Origin: Mycobacterium alsense
GTDB lineage: Bacteria > Actinomycetota > Actinomycetes > Mycobacteriales > Mycobacteriaceae
Length of the DNA stretch: 64,000 nt
Assembly (NCBI RefSeq): GCF_002086635.1
Contig: NZ_MVHD01000005.1
Coordinates: 62,001-126,000, forward strand
Direction of reading: 5' to 3'
How positions within the stretch are numbered: the first letter of the stretch is position 1; each line of letters opens with the position of its first letter. The position numbers and the translations under genes were made by a program. Of the stretch, positions 53,352 through 62,114 are shown piece after piece. Under the pieces are notes generated by a model, which saw only the letters and a program-made list of their open reading frames with translations, was not told where the DNA came from and made no database searches.

Positions 53352-55667
53352 ATGGCCGCAGAGCCGTCGTCCTCGACGCAAACCCAACCGCTGATCGGCA
53401 AAGGCTGGATCCAGGGCGTCGCCCTGGTGATGATCTTCGGTTTCCTCGTGATGGGCGTCCTGGCCTACCGCACCTACACGGCGTCGATGCCGATGCCCGA
53501 CCGGGTGGTCAGCGAGACGGGCCAGGTGCTGTTCACCGCCGACGACATCACCAAAGGCCAAGAGCTGTACCAGGCCCGCGGGCTGATGGAATACGGGTCG
53601 GTGCTCGGCCACGGCGCCTACCTGGGGCCCGACTACACGGCCGAATACCTGCGCCGGGCGACCGACGACGTCGCCGACCAGCTCCGGGCACAGGGCGTGA
53701 CGGACCCGCACGACCGGGTGGTCGCCGAGTTCCGGACCAACCGCTACAACCCCGCGGACAAGACGCTGGTCTTCACCGACCGCCAGGCCACCGCGTTCGA
53801 CCACATCCAAAACCAGTACGCGGCCTACTTCGCCGAGAACTCCACCAAATACGGGCTGCTGCCGCGGCTGATCACCGACAAGACCCAGATCCGCCAGCTG
53901 ACCGCCTTCTTCGCCTGGACGGCGTGGGCGGCCGCCGCCGAACGCCCCGGGCACAAGTACACCTACACCAACAACTGGCCGGCCGAGAAGCGCGTCGACA
54001 ACGGCCCGACCGCGCCGGTGATCGTGTGGTCGGCGCTGTCGCTGATCGCCCTGCTGGGCGGCATCGGGGTCATGTTCGCCGTCTATGGGCGCTGGAGCCA
54101 GAAGGTCGGCTGGCACAGCGCCGAGACGTCGACGCTGTCGTTCCGCCAACCCGGCACCGTGAGCCTGACACCGGCGCAGCGGGCCTGCATCTGGTTCTTC
54201 GCGGTGGTGTCGGTGTTGTTCTTGGCGCAGACGCTGCTGGGCGCGGCCGCCGAGCATTACCGGGCCGATTTGGCGACGTTCTTCGGACTGGACCTCGCCC
54301 GGATGCTGCCCTATAACCTGGCCCGCACCTGGCATCTGCAGCTCGCGCTGTTCTGGACCGCCGCGGCGTTTCTGGCCGGCGGCATCTTCCTGGTGCCGTT
54401 CATCGCCCGCCGGGAGCCCAAGCGTCAGGCCGTGCTGGCCTACGTGCTCCTGGGCGCGGTCGCCGTGGTGGTGTTCGGCTCGCTGATCAGCGAGGCGCTT
54501 TCCATCTACGGTGTGATCCCCGCAGGCGGGCCGCTGTCGCAGCAGTGGGAGTACCTCGACCTGCCGCGGTTGTGGCAGATCCTGCTGATCATCGGGATGT
54601 TCGTGTGGATCGCGATCATCTGGCGCGGAATGCGCGCCCGGCTCAAGGGCGAGTCGAAGATGAACATGCCGTGGCTGTTCTTCTTCGCCGGGTTGGCCAT
54701 TCCGGTGTTCTACGCCGTCGGGCTGCTGGCCAGCAGCGGCACCCACTACACCGTCGCGGACTTCTGGCGGTTCTGGGTCGTGCACCTGTGGGTCGAGGAC
54801 TTCCTCGAGTTGTTCACCACCGTGATGGTGGCGTACATGTTCGTGCTGCTGGGCGTGGTGCGCGAACGCATCGCCCTGGGCGTGATCTTCCTCGACGTCA
54901 TCCTGTACTCGGCCGGCGGCGTCATCGGCACCATGCACCACCTGTACTTCTCCGGCACCCCGGTGGAGCACATGGCGCTGGGCGCGTTCTTCTCGGCCGC
55001 GGAGGTCATCCCGCTGACGTTCCTGACGGTCGAGGCGTGGGCGTTCTTGCAACTCGGCGCGCGCCAGCAGTCCGGCGACGCCAACCCGTTCCCCCACCGC
55101 TGGGCGGTGATGTTCCTTGTCGCGGTTGGCTTTTGGAACTTCCTCGGCGCGGGCATCTTCGGGTTCCTGATCAACCTGCCGGTGGTGTCCTACTACCAGA
55201 TCGGCACCGCGCTGACGGCCAACCACGGGCACGCGGCGATGATGGGCGTGTACGGCATGCTCGCCGTCGGCCTGGCCATGTTCGCGTTCCGCTACGTGAT
55301 CCCGGCCGACAAGTGGCCCGAAAGGCTGGCGCGAATCTCGTTCTGGTGCATGAACATCGGCCTGGCGTGGATGGTGTTCGTCTCCCTGCTGCCGCTCGGT
55401 GTGCTGCAGCTGTATCACTCGGTCAGCGACGGCTACTTCGAGGCCCGCTCGCTGGGCTACATCACCAAACCCGGTAACGCGGTGATGGAATGGTTGCGGA
55501 TGCCGGGGGACATCATCCTGATCGTCGGCGGTGTTTTGCCCTTCGTCTGGATCGCCTGGACCGCGCTGCGCAACTTCCGTTCGGGGACGGCGGTGGACGA
55601 ACTGCCCGAACACCCGCTCTACACCGAGGCCGGGGCCGACGACGCCCGGGTTCCGGCGAAGGAGTGA
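53352..55667 (+). CDS. norB: Quinol-dependent nitric oxide reductase (qNOR)
   Basis: A 771-residue membrane enzyme that reduces 2 NO to N2O using quinol. An N-terminal extracytoplasmic domain (about residues 45-215, with 'GQELYQARGLMEYGSVLGHG') replaces the cytochrome subunit. The catalytic part has about 12 helices with the metal ligands in 'RTWHLQLALFW', 'VVHLWVEDFLELFTT', 'GTMHHLYFSG' and 'LTANHGHAAMMG'. The glutamates near the iron centre (VEDFLE) are those of NO reductases rather than oxidases. ATG 53352 follows a GAGGGGAG ribosome site. A DosR-type box lies upstream. Confidence 0.95.
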   Translation: MAAEPSSSTQTQPLIGKGWIQGVALVMIFGFLVMGVLAYRTYTASMPMPDRVVSETGQVLFTADDITKGQELYQARGLMEYGSVLGHGAYLGPDYTAEYLRRATDDVADQLRAQGVTDPHDRVVAEFRTNRYNPADKTLVFTDRQATAFDHIQNQYAAYFAENSTKYGLLPRLITDKTQIRQLTAFFAWTAWAAAAERPGHKYTYTNNWPAEKRVDNGPTAPVIVWSALSLIALLGGIGVMFAVYGRWSQKVGWHSAETSTLSFRQPGTVSLTPAQRACIWFFAVVSVLFLAQTLLGAAAEHYRADLATFFGLDLARMLPYNLARTWHLQLALFWTAAAFLAGGIFLVPFIARREPKRQAVLAYVLLGAVAVVVFGSLISEALSIYGVIPAGGPLSQQWEYLDLPRLWQILLIIGMFVWIAIIWRGMRARLKGESKMNMPWLFFFAGLAIPVFYAVGLLASSGTHYTVADFWRFWVVHLWVEDFLELFTTVMVAYMFVLLGVVRERIALGVIFLDVILYSAGGVIGTMHHLYFSGTPVEHMALGAFFSAAEVIPLTFLTVEAWAFLQLGARQQSGDANPFPHRWAVMFLVAVGFWNFLGAGIFGFLINLPVVSYYQIGTALTANHGHAAMMGVYGMLAVGLAMFAFRYVIPADKWPERLARISFWCMNIGLAWMVFVSLLPLGVLQLYHSVSDGYFEARSLGYITKPGNAVMEWLRMPGDIILIVGGVLPFVWIAWTALRNFRSGTAVDELPEHPLYTEAGADDARVPAKE

Positions 55668-56296
55668 CGGTGGCGCCGCCGGCCGCGTCGGTGTGGCTGA
55701 TCGCCGGATATTCGCTGGCGTTGCTGGCGACCGGCTGGAGTTTCGACGGCATGGCGCGGCGCGCCTCGGTGCGCGCGGCGCGGTGGCGCACAGGCCAATT
55801 CACCTACCGGCCCGATCACGACGCCTGGGTCTGCCCACAGGACCACTGGCTGTGGCCCAGCTCGTTCGATCCGCGGCACCGGGTGATGCGCTATCGGGCG
55901 CTGCCGGTGGTGTGCAACAGTTGCCCGGTGAAATCCAGTTGCACCACTTCGGATCACGGCCGCGAGATCAGCCGCGAGATCGACCCGTGGCCACATTCGG
56001 ACGCGGGGCGGTTCCATCGGGGAATCGCCTGCAGCGTGGCCGCGTTCGGGGTGGTGCTGCCGCTGGCGACGTTGATTGCCAGCCATTCGGCCAGCGAGGC
56101 TCTTATCTTGGTGGGCACGGCGGTGCTGGTCGTGCTGCTGGGGTTGCCGCTCGCCCAGCACCTGTGGAACACCCCGTCCAACGCGCCGGACCACCTGCCC
56201 CACCGCACCGCCCAGGAGGACCGGGTCGCCGCCGCGATCGACCGGTACTCCACCCGCTGGGGAGGCTGGCAAGACAAGGAGGACAAGACGCCGTGA
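55664..56296 (+). CDS. Membrane protein with a transposase-like zinc ribbon
   Basis: A 210-residue protein. A membrane helix at residues 8-25 is followed by a cytoplasmic segment 'FTYRPDHDAWVCPQDHWLWP' then 'YRALPVVCNSCPVKSSCTTS' and 'GREISREIDPWPHS'. The CxxxxH...CxxCxxxxxC pattern with flanking residues closely resembles the C-terminal zinc ribbon of IS1182-type DDE transposases. Two more helices follow (about residues 120-165). No nuclease domain is present. GTG 55664 overlaps the norB stop (GTGA), so it is translated with norB. A role in assembling or sensing for the NO reductase is possible but not shown. Confidence 0.75.
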   Translation: MTVAPPAASVWLIAGYSLALLATGWSFDGMARRASVRAARWRTGQFTYRPDHDAWVCPQDHWLWPSSFDPRHRVMRYRALPVVCNSCPVKSSCTTSDHGREISREIDPWPHSDAGRFHRGIACSVAAFGVVLPLATLIASHSASEALILVGTAVLVVLLGLPLAQHLWNTPSNAPDHLPHRTAQEDRVAAAIDRYSTRWGGWQDKEDKTP

Positions 56297-57090
56297 CCAC
56301 GTGGGTGATCGCCGTCATCGCTGTGGGCATCGCGATCCTGGCCGTGCTCGCAGTGCTGTCGCTGGCCGTGCTGCGCGAGTACGAGCGCGGGGTCGTGTTC
56401 CGAATGGGCCATGTGCGGCCGCTCTATCATCCCGGGCTTCGGTTTTTGATTCCACTGGTGGACAAGATGATTCGCGTCGATCAGCGGCTGGTAACGCTGA
56501 CCATCCCGCCGCAGGAGGTGATCACGCGGGACAACGTGCCGGCCCGCGTCAACGCGGTCGTGATGTTCCAGGTGACCGACCCGCTGAAAGCCATTCTGGC
56601 GGTGGAGAACTACGCCGTGGCCACCTCGCAGATCGCGCAGACCACGCTGCGTTCGCTGCTGGGCCGCGCCGACCTGGACACCCTGCTGGCCCACCGCGAG
56701 GACCTCAACAGCGACCTGCGCACGATCATCGAGAAGATGACCGAACCGTGGGGCATCCAGGTTCGGGTGGTGGAGATCAAGGACGTCGAGATCCCCGAGT
56801 CGATGCAACGCGCGATGGCCCGCGAGGCCGAAGCCGAACGCGAGCGTCGCGCGAAGGTGATCAACGCCCGGGGTGAACTGCAGGCGTCAGAGGAGCTGCG
56901 GGAAGCCGCCGAAACCCTGTCGAAGAGCCCGGCCTCGCTGCAGCTGCGCTACTTGCAGACGCTGCTGGAGTTGGGTGCGGACCAGAATTCGACGGTGGTT
57001 TTCCCGCTGCCCGTCGATATCATCACGCCGTTTCTGCGGCACCCGGAGGTTTTGCAGGGCATCGCCGACAACTTCACCAACCGTGGATGA
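56293..57090 (+). CDS. Slipin/SPFH family membrane protein
   Basis: A 265-residue stomatin-like protein. One N-terminal helix (about residues 5-27) is followed by the SPFH domain ('VREYERGVVFRMGHV'-like 'LREYERGVVFRMGHVRPLYH', 'PGLRFLIPLVDKMIRVDQRL', 'TRDNVPARVNAVVMFQVTDP') and a coiled coil ('AREAEAERERRAKVINARGE'). Slipins form large ring assemblies that organise membrane regions and protect membrane enzymes. GTG 56293 overlaps the previous stop. It is the third gene of the norB operon. Confidence 0.92.
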   Translation: MTTWVIAVIAVGIAILAVLAVLSLAVLREYERGVVFRMGHVRPLYHPGLRFLIPLVDKMIRVDQRLVTLTIPPQEVITRDNVPARVNAVVMFQVTDPLKAILAVENYAVATSQIAQTTLRSLLGRADLDTLLAHREDLNSDLRTIIEKMTEPWGIQVRVVEIKDVEIPESMQRAMAREAEAERERRAKVINARGELQASEELREAAETLSKSPASLQLRYLQTLLELGADQNSTVVFPLPVDIITPFLRHPEVLQGIADNFTNRG

Positions 57091-58157
57091 CGACCCGCGG
57101 CGGCGTCGGCGACGCGGTGCGAACGCTCAATCCGGGCTACTTCGCCCTGGTGATGGCCACGGGGATCGTGTCGGTCGCGATGTACCACCACCACGCGAAC
57201 GCCCTGTCGGTGCTGCTGCTCTGGCTGGCCGTCGCCGAGTTGATCGTCCTGACCGCGCTGAGCGCGGCCCGAATCATCGCCTACCGCGGTGACTTCGCGA
57301 GGGATCTGGCCGACCCGGGTCGCGCGTTCGCGATGTTCACGTTCGTCGCGGCGGTCGACGTGGTGGGCACCCGGCTGGCCCTCGACGCCCACCACGTCGC
57401 CGCGCTCGCGCTGCTGACGGTCGGCTGGATCTTCTGGCTCGTGCTCGGCTACGTGGTGCCGTGGACGGCGGTCCTGCACAGCGCCCGCGCGCCGGCGCTG
57501 CAACGCGCCAACGGCACCTGGTTCACCTGGGTGGTCGCCAGCCAGTCGATCGCCGTGCTCGCCGCGGTACTGCAGCCGGCGATCGGGTCCGGACGGCGGG
57601 AGCTGGCCCTGCTCGCGGTGTTCTCCTGGTCGGTGGGCGTGTTCCTCTACGGGGCCGTGGGCGTCTTCGTCACCGCGCGCCTGTTCGTCTACCCGCTGCG
57701 GCCGGAAGACCTCGGTCCCCCGTACTGGGTCGCCATGGGAGCCACCGCGATCACCGTGCTCGCCGGCGCCCGCATCGTGGAGATGGCCAACGCGCCGATG
57801 GTCTCGGCCACCCGCGGGCTGGTCGCCGGAATGTCCGTGGTGTTCTGGGCATTCGGCAGCTGGTTGATCCCACCGCTGATCGCCGCCGGCGTGTGGCGTC
57901 ACGTCGTGCACCGCATCCCATTGCGCTACGAAGCCCCGCTGTGGAGCGTCGTGTTCCCGCTGGGCATGTACGGGGTTGGCGGCCATTACCTCGGGCAGGC
58001 CGACGAACTGCCCATCGTCCAAACCATCGGCGACGTGCAGAGCTGGATCGCGTTGGGGGCCTGGGCGATCACGTTCTGCGCAATGGTGCAGCACGTGGTC
58101 GTCACCGTCGGATTCGGCGACCGCGTCGGGCGAACCCGGCCCGCGCGAACCCCCTAG
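57087..58157 (+). CDS. TDT family (tellurite resistance/dicarboxylate) transporter
   Basis: A 356-residue protein with about ten helices. 'NPGYFALVMATGIVSVAMYH' is the family start and 'VVFPLGMYGVGGHYLGQADE' is the matching motif in the last third. TDT proteins carry C4-dicarboxylates, sulfite, tellurite or anions such as SLAC1-type chloride and nitrate. The substrate is not clear; nitrite or a related anion would suit the operon but is a guess. ATG 57087 overlaps the slipin stop (ATGA). Last gene of the operon. Confidence 0.88.
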   Translation: MTTRGGVGDAVRTLNPGYFALVMATGIVSVAMYHHHANALSVLLLWLAVAELIVLTALSAARIIAYRGDFARDLADPGRAFAMFTFVAAVDVVGTRLALDAHHVAALALLTVGWIFWLVLGYVVPWTAVLHSARAPALQRANGTWFTWVVASQSIAVLAAVLQPAIGSGRRELALLAVFSWSVGVFLYGAVGVFVTARLFVYPLRPEDLGPPYWVAMGATAITVLAGARIVEMANAPMVSATRGLVAGMSVVFWAFGSWLIPPLIAAGVWRHVVHRIPLRYEAPLWSVVFPLGMYGVGGHYLGQADELPIVQTIGDVQSWIALGAWAITFCAMVQHVVVTVGFGDRVGRTRPARTP

Positions 58158-58311
58158 CCCGAGCCGTCGTTGAATTTGGCGATTTTCAGTTGTCTTGACC
58201 CACTTGACATTTCATCGGTAATTCTCCAGTACGAACCGGCAGCGGCGCCTACATTTTTATGACCGCCGCCGACCGCGCGGTTGACCGGCCAGCCCAGCAG
58301 GAGATTTGACG

Positions 58312-59451
58312 GTGGACTACGCCTTCTTTCCGCCCGAACTCATCTCCGCCAGGATCTACAGCGGCCCCGGATCGGGCTCGCTGCTGGCGGCCGCGGGAAG
58401 CTGGGATTCGTTATCGGCGGAATTGGGGACCACGGCCGAAACCTACGATTCGGTGCTGACGAGCCTGAGTTACCTGCACTGGCGCGGGCCCGCGTCGGCG
58501 TCCATGATGGCCGCGGCCGCGCCCTATGTCGAATGGCTGAACACGACCGCCCAGCAGACACGGCAGACGGCCATGCAAGCCAGGGCCGCCGCGGCGGCGT
58601 TCGACCAGGCGTTCGCGATGACCGTCCCCCCTCCCGTGATCGCGGCCAACCGCGCCCAGCTGATGGCGCTGATCGCGACGAACTTCTTCGGCCAGAACAC
58701 CGCGGCGATCGCGGCCACCGAGGCCGCCTACACCGAGATGTGGGCCCAGGACGCCCTCGCCATGAACACCTACGCCGCGAGTTCGGCCGCGGCCGCCAGG
58801 CTGACGTCGTTCGTGTCGCCGCAGCAGACGACCGACGGGGCGAGCGCCCGGAACCCCGCCGCCACCGACCCGCTCTCCGACTTGTACTCGACGCTGTGGC
58901 AGTGGACTTCGCAGCTGCGCAACGGGCTGGGCAACCTGTTGGACCTCAGCCCCGTTCCGCTCACCCCCAACGGCGTCAACATCTTGGACTCCATCCAGGC
59001 CGTCAACACCGGCCTGCAGGGGACCGGCACCATGGCCGGGATCCCCGGTGCCCTCACGGGCGCTCAGGCCAACCTGGCCTACCTGTCCGGCTTCGCCGGG
59101 CCGTCGCCCGCGCTGGGGCCCATGGGACTCGGCCGACTCGGCAACCTGGGCGGCGCGACGCCCGCGTCGGGGCTCGCCGGCCTGCAGAACGCGGTCACCG
59201 CGAGCGTCGGCCGCGGCAATGCGATCGGTCCGATGTCGGTGCCGGCGAGCTGGTCCGCGCCGTCGACCGGCCGGGTGGCGCCGCTGCAGCCCGCGGGCCT
59301 GACCACATTCGGCGGCGCCGACGAGGCGGCCGGGTCCGGCTATCCCGGCGTACCCGGGATGCCCGCGGGCACGGCGGCGCGCGCCTCGGGCGTCCTCCCC
59401 CGCTACGGGACCCGGCTCACGGTGATGACGCGGCCCCCCGCGGGCGGATGA
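58312..59451 (+). CDS. PPE family protein, PPE-SVP type, PPE51-like
   Basis: A 379-residue PPE protein starting VDYAFFPPELISARIYSGPG. The 180-residue PPE domain contains the WxG-like turn in 'LHWRGPASASMMAAAAPYVE'. The C-terminal part carries the SVP motif in 'GNAIGPMSVPASWSAPS' and the end 'ASGVLPRYGTRLTVMTRPP', which match M. tuberculosis PPE51 closely. PPE51 is an ESX-5 substrate needed for uptake of sugars and glycerol across the outer membrane. GTG 58312 follows CAGGAG. Its partner PE gene is not in the window. A TTGACA element lies at 58204 upstream. Confidence 0.9.
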   Translation: MDYAFFPPELISARIYSGPGSGSLLAAAGSWDSLSAELGTTAETYDSVLTSLSYLHWRGPASASMMAAAAPYVEWLNTTAQQTRQTAMQARAAAAAFDQAFAMTVPPPVIAANRAQLMALIATNFFGQNTAAIAATEAAYTEMWAQDALAMNTYAASSAAAARLTSFVSPQQTTDGASARNPAATDPLSDLYSTLWQWTSQLRNGLGNLLDLSPVPLTPNGVNILDSIQAVNTGLQGTGTMAGIPGALTGAQANLAYLSGFAGPSPALGPMGLGRLGNLGGATPASGLAGLQNAVTASVGRGNAIGPMSVPASWSAPSTGRVAPLQPAGLTTFGGADEAAGSGYPGVPGMPAGTAARASGVLPRYGTRLTVMTRPPAGG

Positions 59452-59457
59452 TGGCGT

Positions 59458-59811
59458 CTAGGCGGGCGGCGGTTCGGCCGGCGCGAACCTCCAGTTGTCC
59501 GGATTCTTCGGTGAATACACCACCGGGAGCAGCTGGCCCATCGTCGGCCAGTGCTCGACGTCGACGGCCATGCGCTGATAGACGGCGTGCTCGCTGACCG
59601 TCGGCCCGCTGATGACACCGGCGATGGTGACGAATTGTTCGCCGGACGCGTCCGGCCGCGGGCTGACACCGGTCACCAGCAGCGTGCCGCTGGCGAGCTC
59701 ACCGCGCGGGCCGCGCGGGGCGAAACGCTGGGCCAGAAATACCGCGAGGACCGCGACGAGCAGGATCAGCAGACCGAATTCCCACACCCGGCCATGGTAG
59801 GACTGCGTCAT
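59458..59811 (-). CDS. Small membrane protein (Rv3136A-like position)
   Basis: A 117-residue protein with one N-terminal membrane helix ('[20 protein letters not shown]') and a small beta-rich extracytoplasmic domain ('[20 protein letters not shown]', '[20 protein letters not shown]'). ATG 59811 would overlap the divergent hisN start by two bases; GTG 59787 (VWEFGLL) is a likely alternative. It sits between the PPE gene and hisN. Function unknown. Confidence 0.7.
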   Translation of the reverse strand: MTQSYHGRVWEFGLLILLVAVLAVFLAQRFAPRGPRGELASGTLLVTGVSPRPDASGEQFVTIAGVISGPTVSEHAVYQRMAVDVEHWPTMGQLLPVVYSPKNPDNWRFAPAEPPPA

Positions 59812-60598
59812 GAATCGCGACGACCTGGCGCTGGCGCTGCAACTGGTCGACCGCGCGGACGCGCTGACCTCCGCCCGGTTCGGCGCGCTCGACCTGCGCG
59901 TCGACACCAAACCGGACCTGACGCCGGTGACCGACGCCGACCGCGCGGTGGAAACCGAATTGCGCGACGTGCTGGCCCGCGAACGCCCGGACGACGGCGT
60001 CGTCGGCGAGGAGTTCGGCGGGACCGCGACGTTCAGCGGGCGCCAGTGGATCATCGATCCGATCGACGGCACCAAGAATTTCGTGCGCGGGGTGCCGGTG
60101 TGGGCGAGCCTGGTCGCCCTGCTCTGCGACGGCGTCCCGTCGGTCGGCGTGGCGAGCGCGCCGGCGCTGCGGCGCCGCTGGTGGGCTGCGGCCGGCCGGG
60201 GCGCGTTCGCCGCGGTCGACGGCGGCCCACCTCGACAGCTATCGGTTTCCTCTGTGGCCCAGCTGGATTCGGCCAGCCTGTCGTTCTCCAGCCTGTCGGG
60301 ATGGGCGCAGCGCGGCCTGCGCGATCGTTTCATCGAGCTGACGGACGCGGTCTGGCGGGTCCGGGCCTATGGCGATTTCCTGTCCTACTGCCTGGTCGCC
60401 GAGGGCGCGGTCGACATCGCCGCCGAGCCGGAGGTGTCGGTGTGGGACCTGGCGCCGCTGGACCTCCTGGTGCGCGAGGCCGGCGGGACGTTCACGGCCC
60501 TGGACGGGACGGCGGGCCCGCACGGCGGCGACGCGGTGGCAACCAACGGCCTGCTGCACGACCAGGTGCTCAGCCGGCTGCGGGCGGGGTCCGTGTGA
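59810..60598 (+). CDS. hisN: Histidinol-phosphatase HisN (inositol monophosphatase family)
   Basis: A 262-residue metal-dependent phosphatase. 'VGEEFGG', '[20 protein letters not shown]' and '[20 protein letters not shown]' form the metal and substrate site of the IMPase family. In mycobacteria this member removes phosphate from histidinol phosphate, the eighth step of histidine synthesis. It matches Rv3137 and precedes fadE24. The pflA gene that follows in M. tuberculosis is absent here. Confidence 0.9.
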   Translation: MNRDDLALALQLVDRADALTSARFGALDLRVDTKPDLTPVTDADRAVETELRDVLARERPDDGVVGEEFGGTATFSGRQWIIDPIDGTKNFVRGVPVWASLVALLCDGVPSVGVASAPALRRRWWAAAGRGAFAAVDGGPPRQLSVSSVAQLDSASLSFSSLSGWAQRGLRDRFIELTDAVWRVRAYGDFLSYCLVAEGAVDIAAEPEVSVWDLAPLDLLVREAGGTFTALDGTAGPHGGDAVATNGLLHDQVLSRLRAGSV

Positions 60599-60622
60599 AT
60601 TTGCTAACACACCGCGCCATCT

Positions 60623-60642
60623 ATCTTACTCCGGAGTAAGAT
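60623..60642. promoter_or_regulatory. Perfect 20-base palindrome upstream of fadE24-fadE23
   Basis: ATCTTACTCCGGAGTAAGAT is fully self-complementary. It lies 40 bases before the fadE24 ATG, within the 83-base gap after hisN. Length and symmetry suit a TetR- or MarR-type repressor operator. It includes TAAGAT, a plausible -10. It is unlike the KstR and KstR2 consensus. The cognate regulator is not in the window. Confidence 0.65.
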
Positions 60643-60681
60643 CGGGCTTATCCGCATCGCCCAACCACCGAGGCTGCCGAA

Positions 60682-62082
60682 ATGACCGACTCCGGTACAC
60701 AAAAGACTTCAACCACCCGCTCACCCCTCAAACGGCGCGGCCGCAAGACCGGCGTCGGGCTGCAACCGCACAAGCGGACGGGGATCGACATCGCCCTTGC
60801 GCTGCTCACGCCGCTGGTCGGCCAGGAGTTTCTGGACAAATACCATCTGCGCGACCCGCTCAACCGCGGCCTGCGCTACGGCACCAAGACGATCTTCTCC
60901 ACCGCCGCCGCCACCTCCCGCCAGTTCAAGCGGGTCCAGAGCCTGCGCGGCGGGCCGACCCGGCTCAAGTCCAGCGGCAAGGACTACTTCGACCTGACGC
61001 CCGACGACGAGCAGAAGATGATCGTCGAGACGCTCGACGAGTTCGCCGCCGAGGTGCTGCGCCCCGCGGCCCACGACGCCGACGAGGCCGCGACCTATCC
61101 GCCCGACCTGATCGCCAAGGCCGCCGAGCTGGGCATCACCGCCATCAACATCCCCGAGGACTTCGAGGGCATCGCCGCGCACCGTTCCAGCGTGACCAAC
61201 GTGCTGGCGGCCGAGGCGCTCGCCTACGGCGACATGGGTCTGGCGTTGCCGATCCTGGCCCCCGGGGGCGTGGCGGCGGCGCTGACGCATTGGGGCAGCG
61301 CCGACCAGCAGGCCACCTACCTGCACGAGTTCGCCGGCGAGAACGTGCCGCAGGCTTGCGTGGCCATCGCCGAACCCCAGCCACTCTTCGACCCCACCCG
61401 GCTGAAGACCACCGCGGTGCGCACCCCCAGCGGCTACCGGCTCGACGGCGTGAAGTCGCTGGTGCCCGCCGCCGCCGACGCCGAGCTGTTCATCGTCGGC
61501 GCGCAGCTGGACGGCAAACCCGCGCTGTTCATCGTCGAGTCGTCCACCAAAGGCCTTACGGTCAAGGCGGATCCGAGCATGGGAATCCGTGCGGCGGCGC
61601 TGGGCCACGTCGAGCTGTCCGGGGTGTCGGTCCCGCTGGGCGCGCGGCTGGGCGAGGACGGGGCGTGCGACGACGACTACTCCGAGGCGCTCGCGCTGTC
61701 CCGCCTCGGCTGGGCCGCGCTGGCGGTCGGCACCTCGCACGCGGTCCTGGACTACGTCGTGCCCTACGTGAAGGAGCGCGAGGCCTTCGGCGAGCCGATC
61801 GCGCATCGGCAGGCCGTGGCCTTCATGTGCGCGAACATCGCGATCGAGTTGGACGGCTTGCGGCTGATCACCTGGCGCGGCGCCGCGCGCGCCGAGCAGG
61901 GCCTGCCGTTCACGCGGGAGGCGGCGCTGGCCAAGCGGCTCGGCGCCGACAAGGGCATGCAGATCGGCCTGGACGGCGTCCAGCTGCTCGGCGGCCATGG
62001 CTTCACCAAGGAGCACCCGGTCGAGCGTTGGTACCGCGACCTGCGGGCCATCGGCGTCGCCGAGGGCGTCGTCGTGATCTGA
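60682..62082 (+). CDS. fadE24: Acyl-CoA dehydrogenase FadE24
   Basis: A 466-residue acyl-CoA dehydrogenase-fold protein. A basic N-terminal extension (residues 1-100) precedes the fold, with 'FAAEVLRPAAHDADEAATYP', 'YGDMGLALPILAPGGVAAAL' and 'LGGHGFTKEHPVERWYRDLR' at the C-terminus. The catalytic base expected near the C-terminus is not obvious, and it pairs with FadE23, so the two may form an alpha2beta2 heteromer as other mycobacterial FadE pairs do. In M. tuberculosis both genes are isoniazid-induced. A perfect palindrome lies upstream. Confidence 0.93.
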   Translation: MTDSGTQKTSTTRSPLKRRGRKTGVGLQPHKRTGIDIALALLTPLVGQEFLDKYHLRDPLNRGLRYGTKTIFSTAAATSRQFKRVQSLRGGPTRLKSSGKDYFDLTPDDEQKMIVETLDEFAAEVLRPAAHDADEAATYPPDLIAKAAELGITAINIPEDFEGIAAHRSSVTNVLAAEALAYGDMGLALPILAPGGVAAALTHWGSADQQATYLHEFAGENVPQACVAIAEPQPLFDPTRLKTTAVRTPSGYRLDGVKSLVPAAADAELFIVGAQLDGKPALFIVESSTKGLTVKADPSMGIRAAALGHVELSGVSVPLGARLGEDGACDDDYSEALALSRLGWAALAVGTSHAVLDYVVPYVKEREAFGEPIAHRQAVAFMCANIAIELDGLRLITWRGAARAEQGLPFTREAALAKRLGADKGMQIGLDGVQLLGGHGFTKEHPVERWYRDLRAIGVAEGVVVI

Positions 62083-62114
62083 GTCGTTTCCCACCACGAG
62101 CTGAAAGTCCAACC

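Noticed and set aside
52197..55613. An open frame of 1138 codons on the minus strand across fprA and norB
   Set aside because: It is antisense to two clearly coding genes and its translation is low-complexity (R, G, V, H rich). High G+C mycobacterial genes commonly leave such frames open.
55664..56296. Remnant of an insertion sequence next to norB
   Set aside because: The zinc ribbon is transposase-like, but the gene is intact, membrane-spanning and translationally coupled to norB and the slipin; no inverted repeats or other transposase parts are present.
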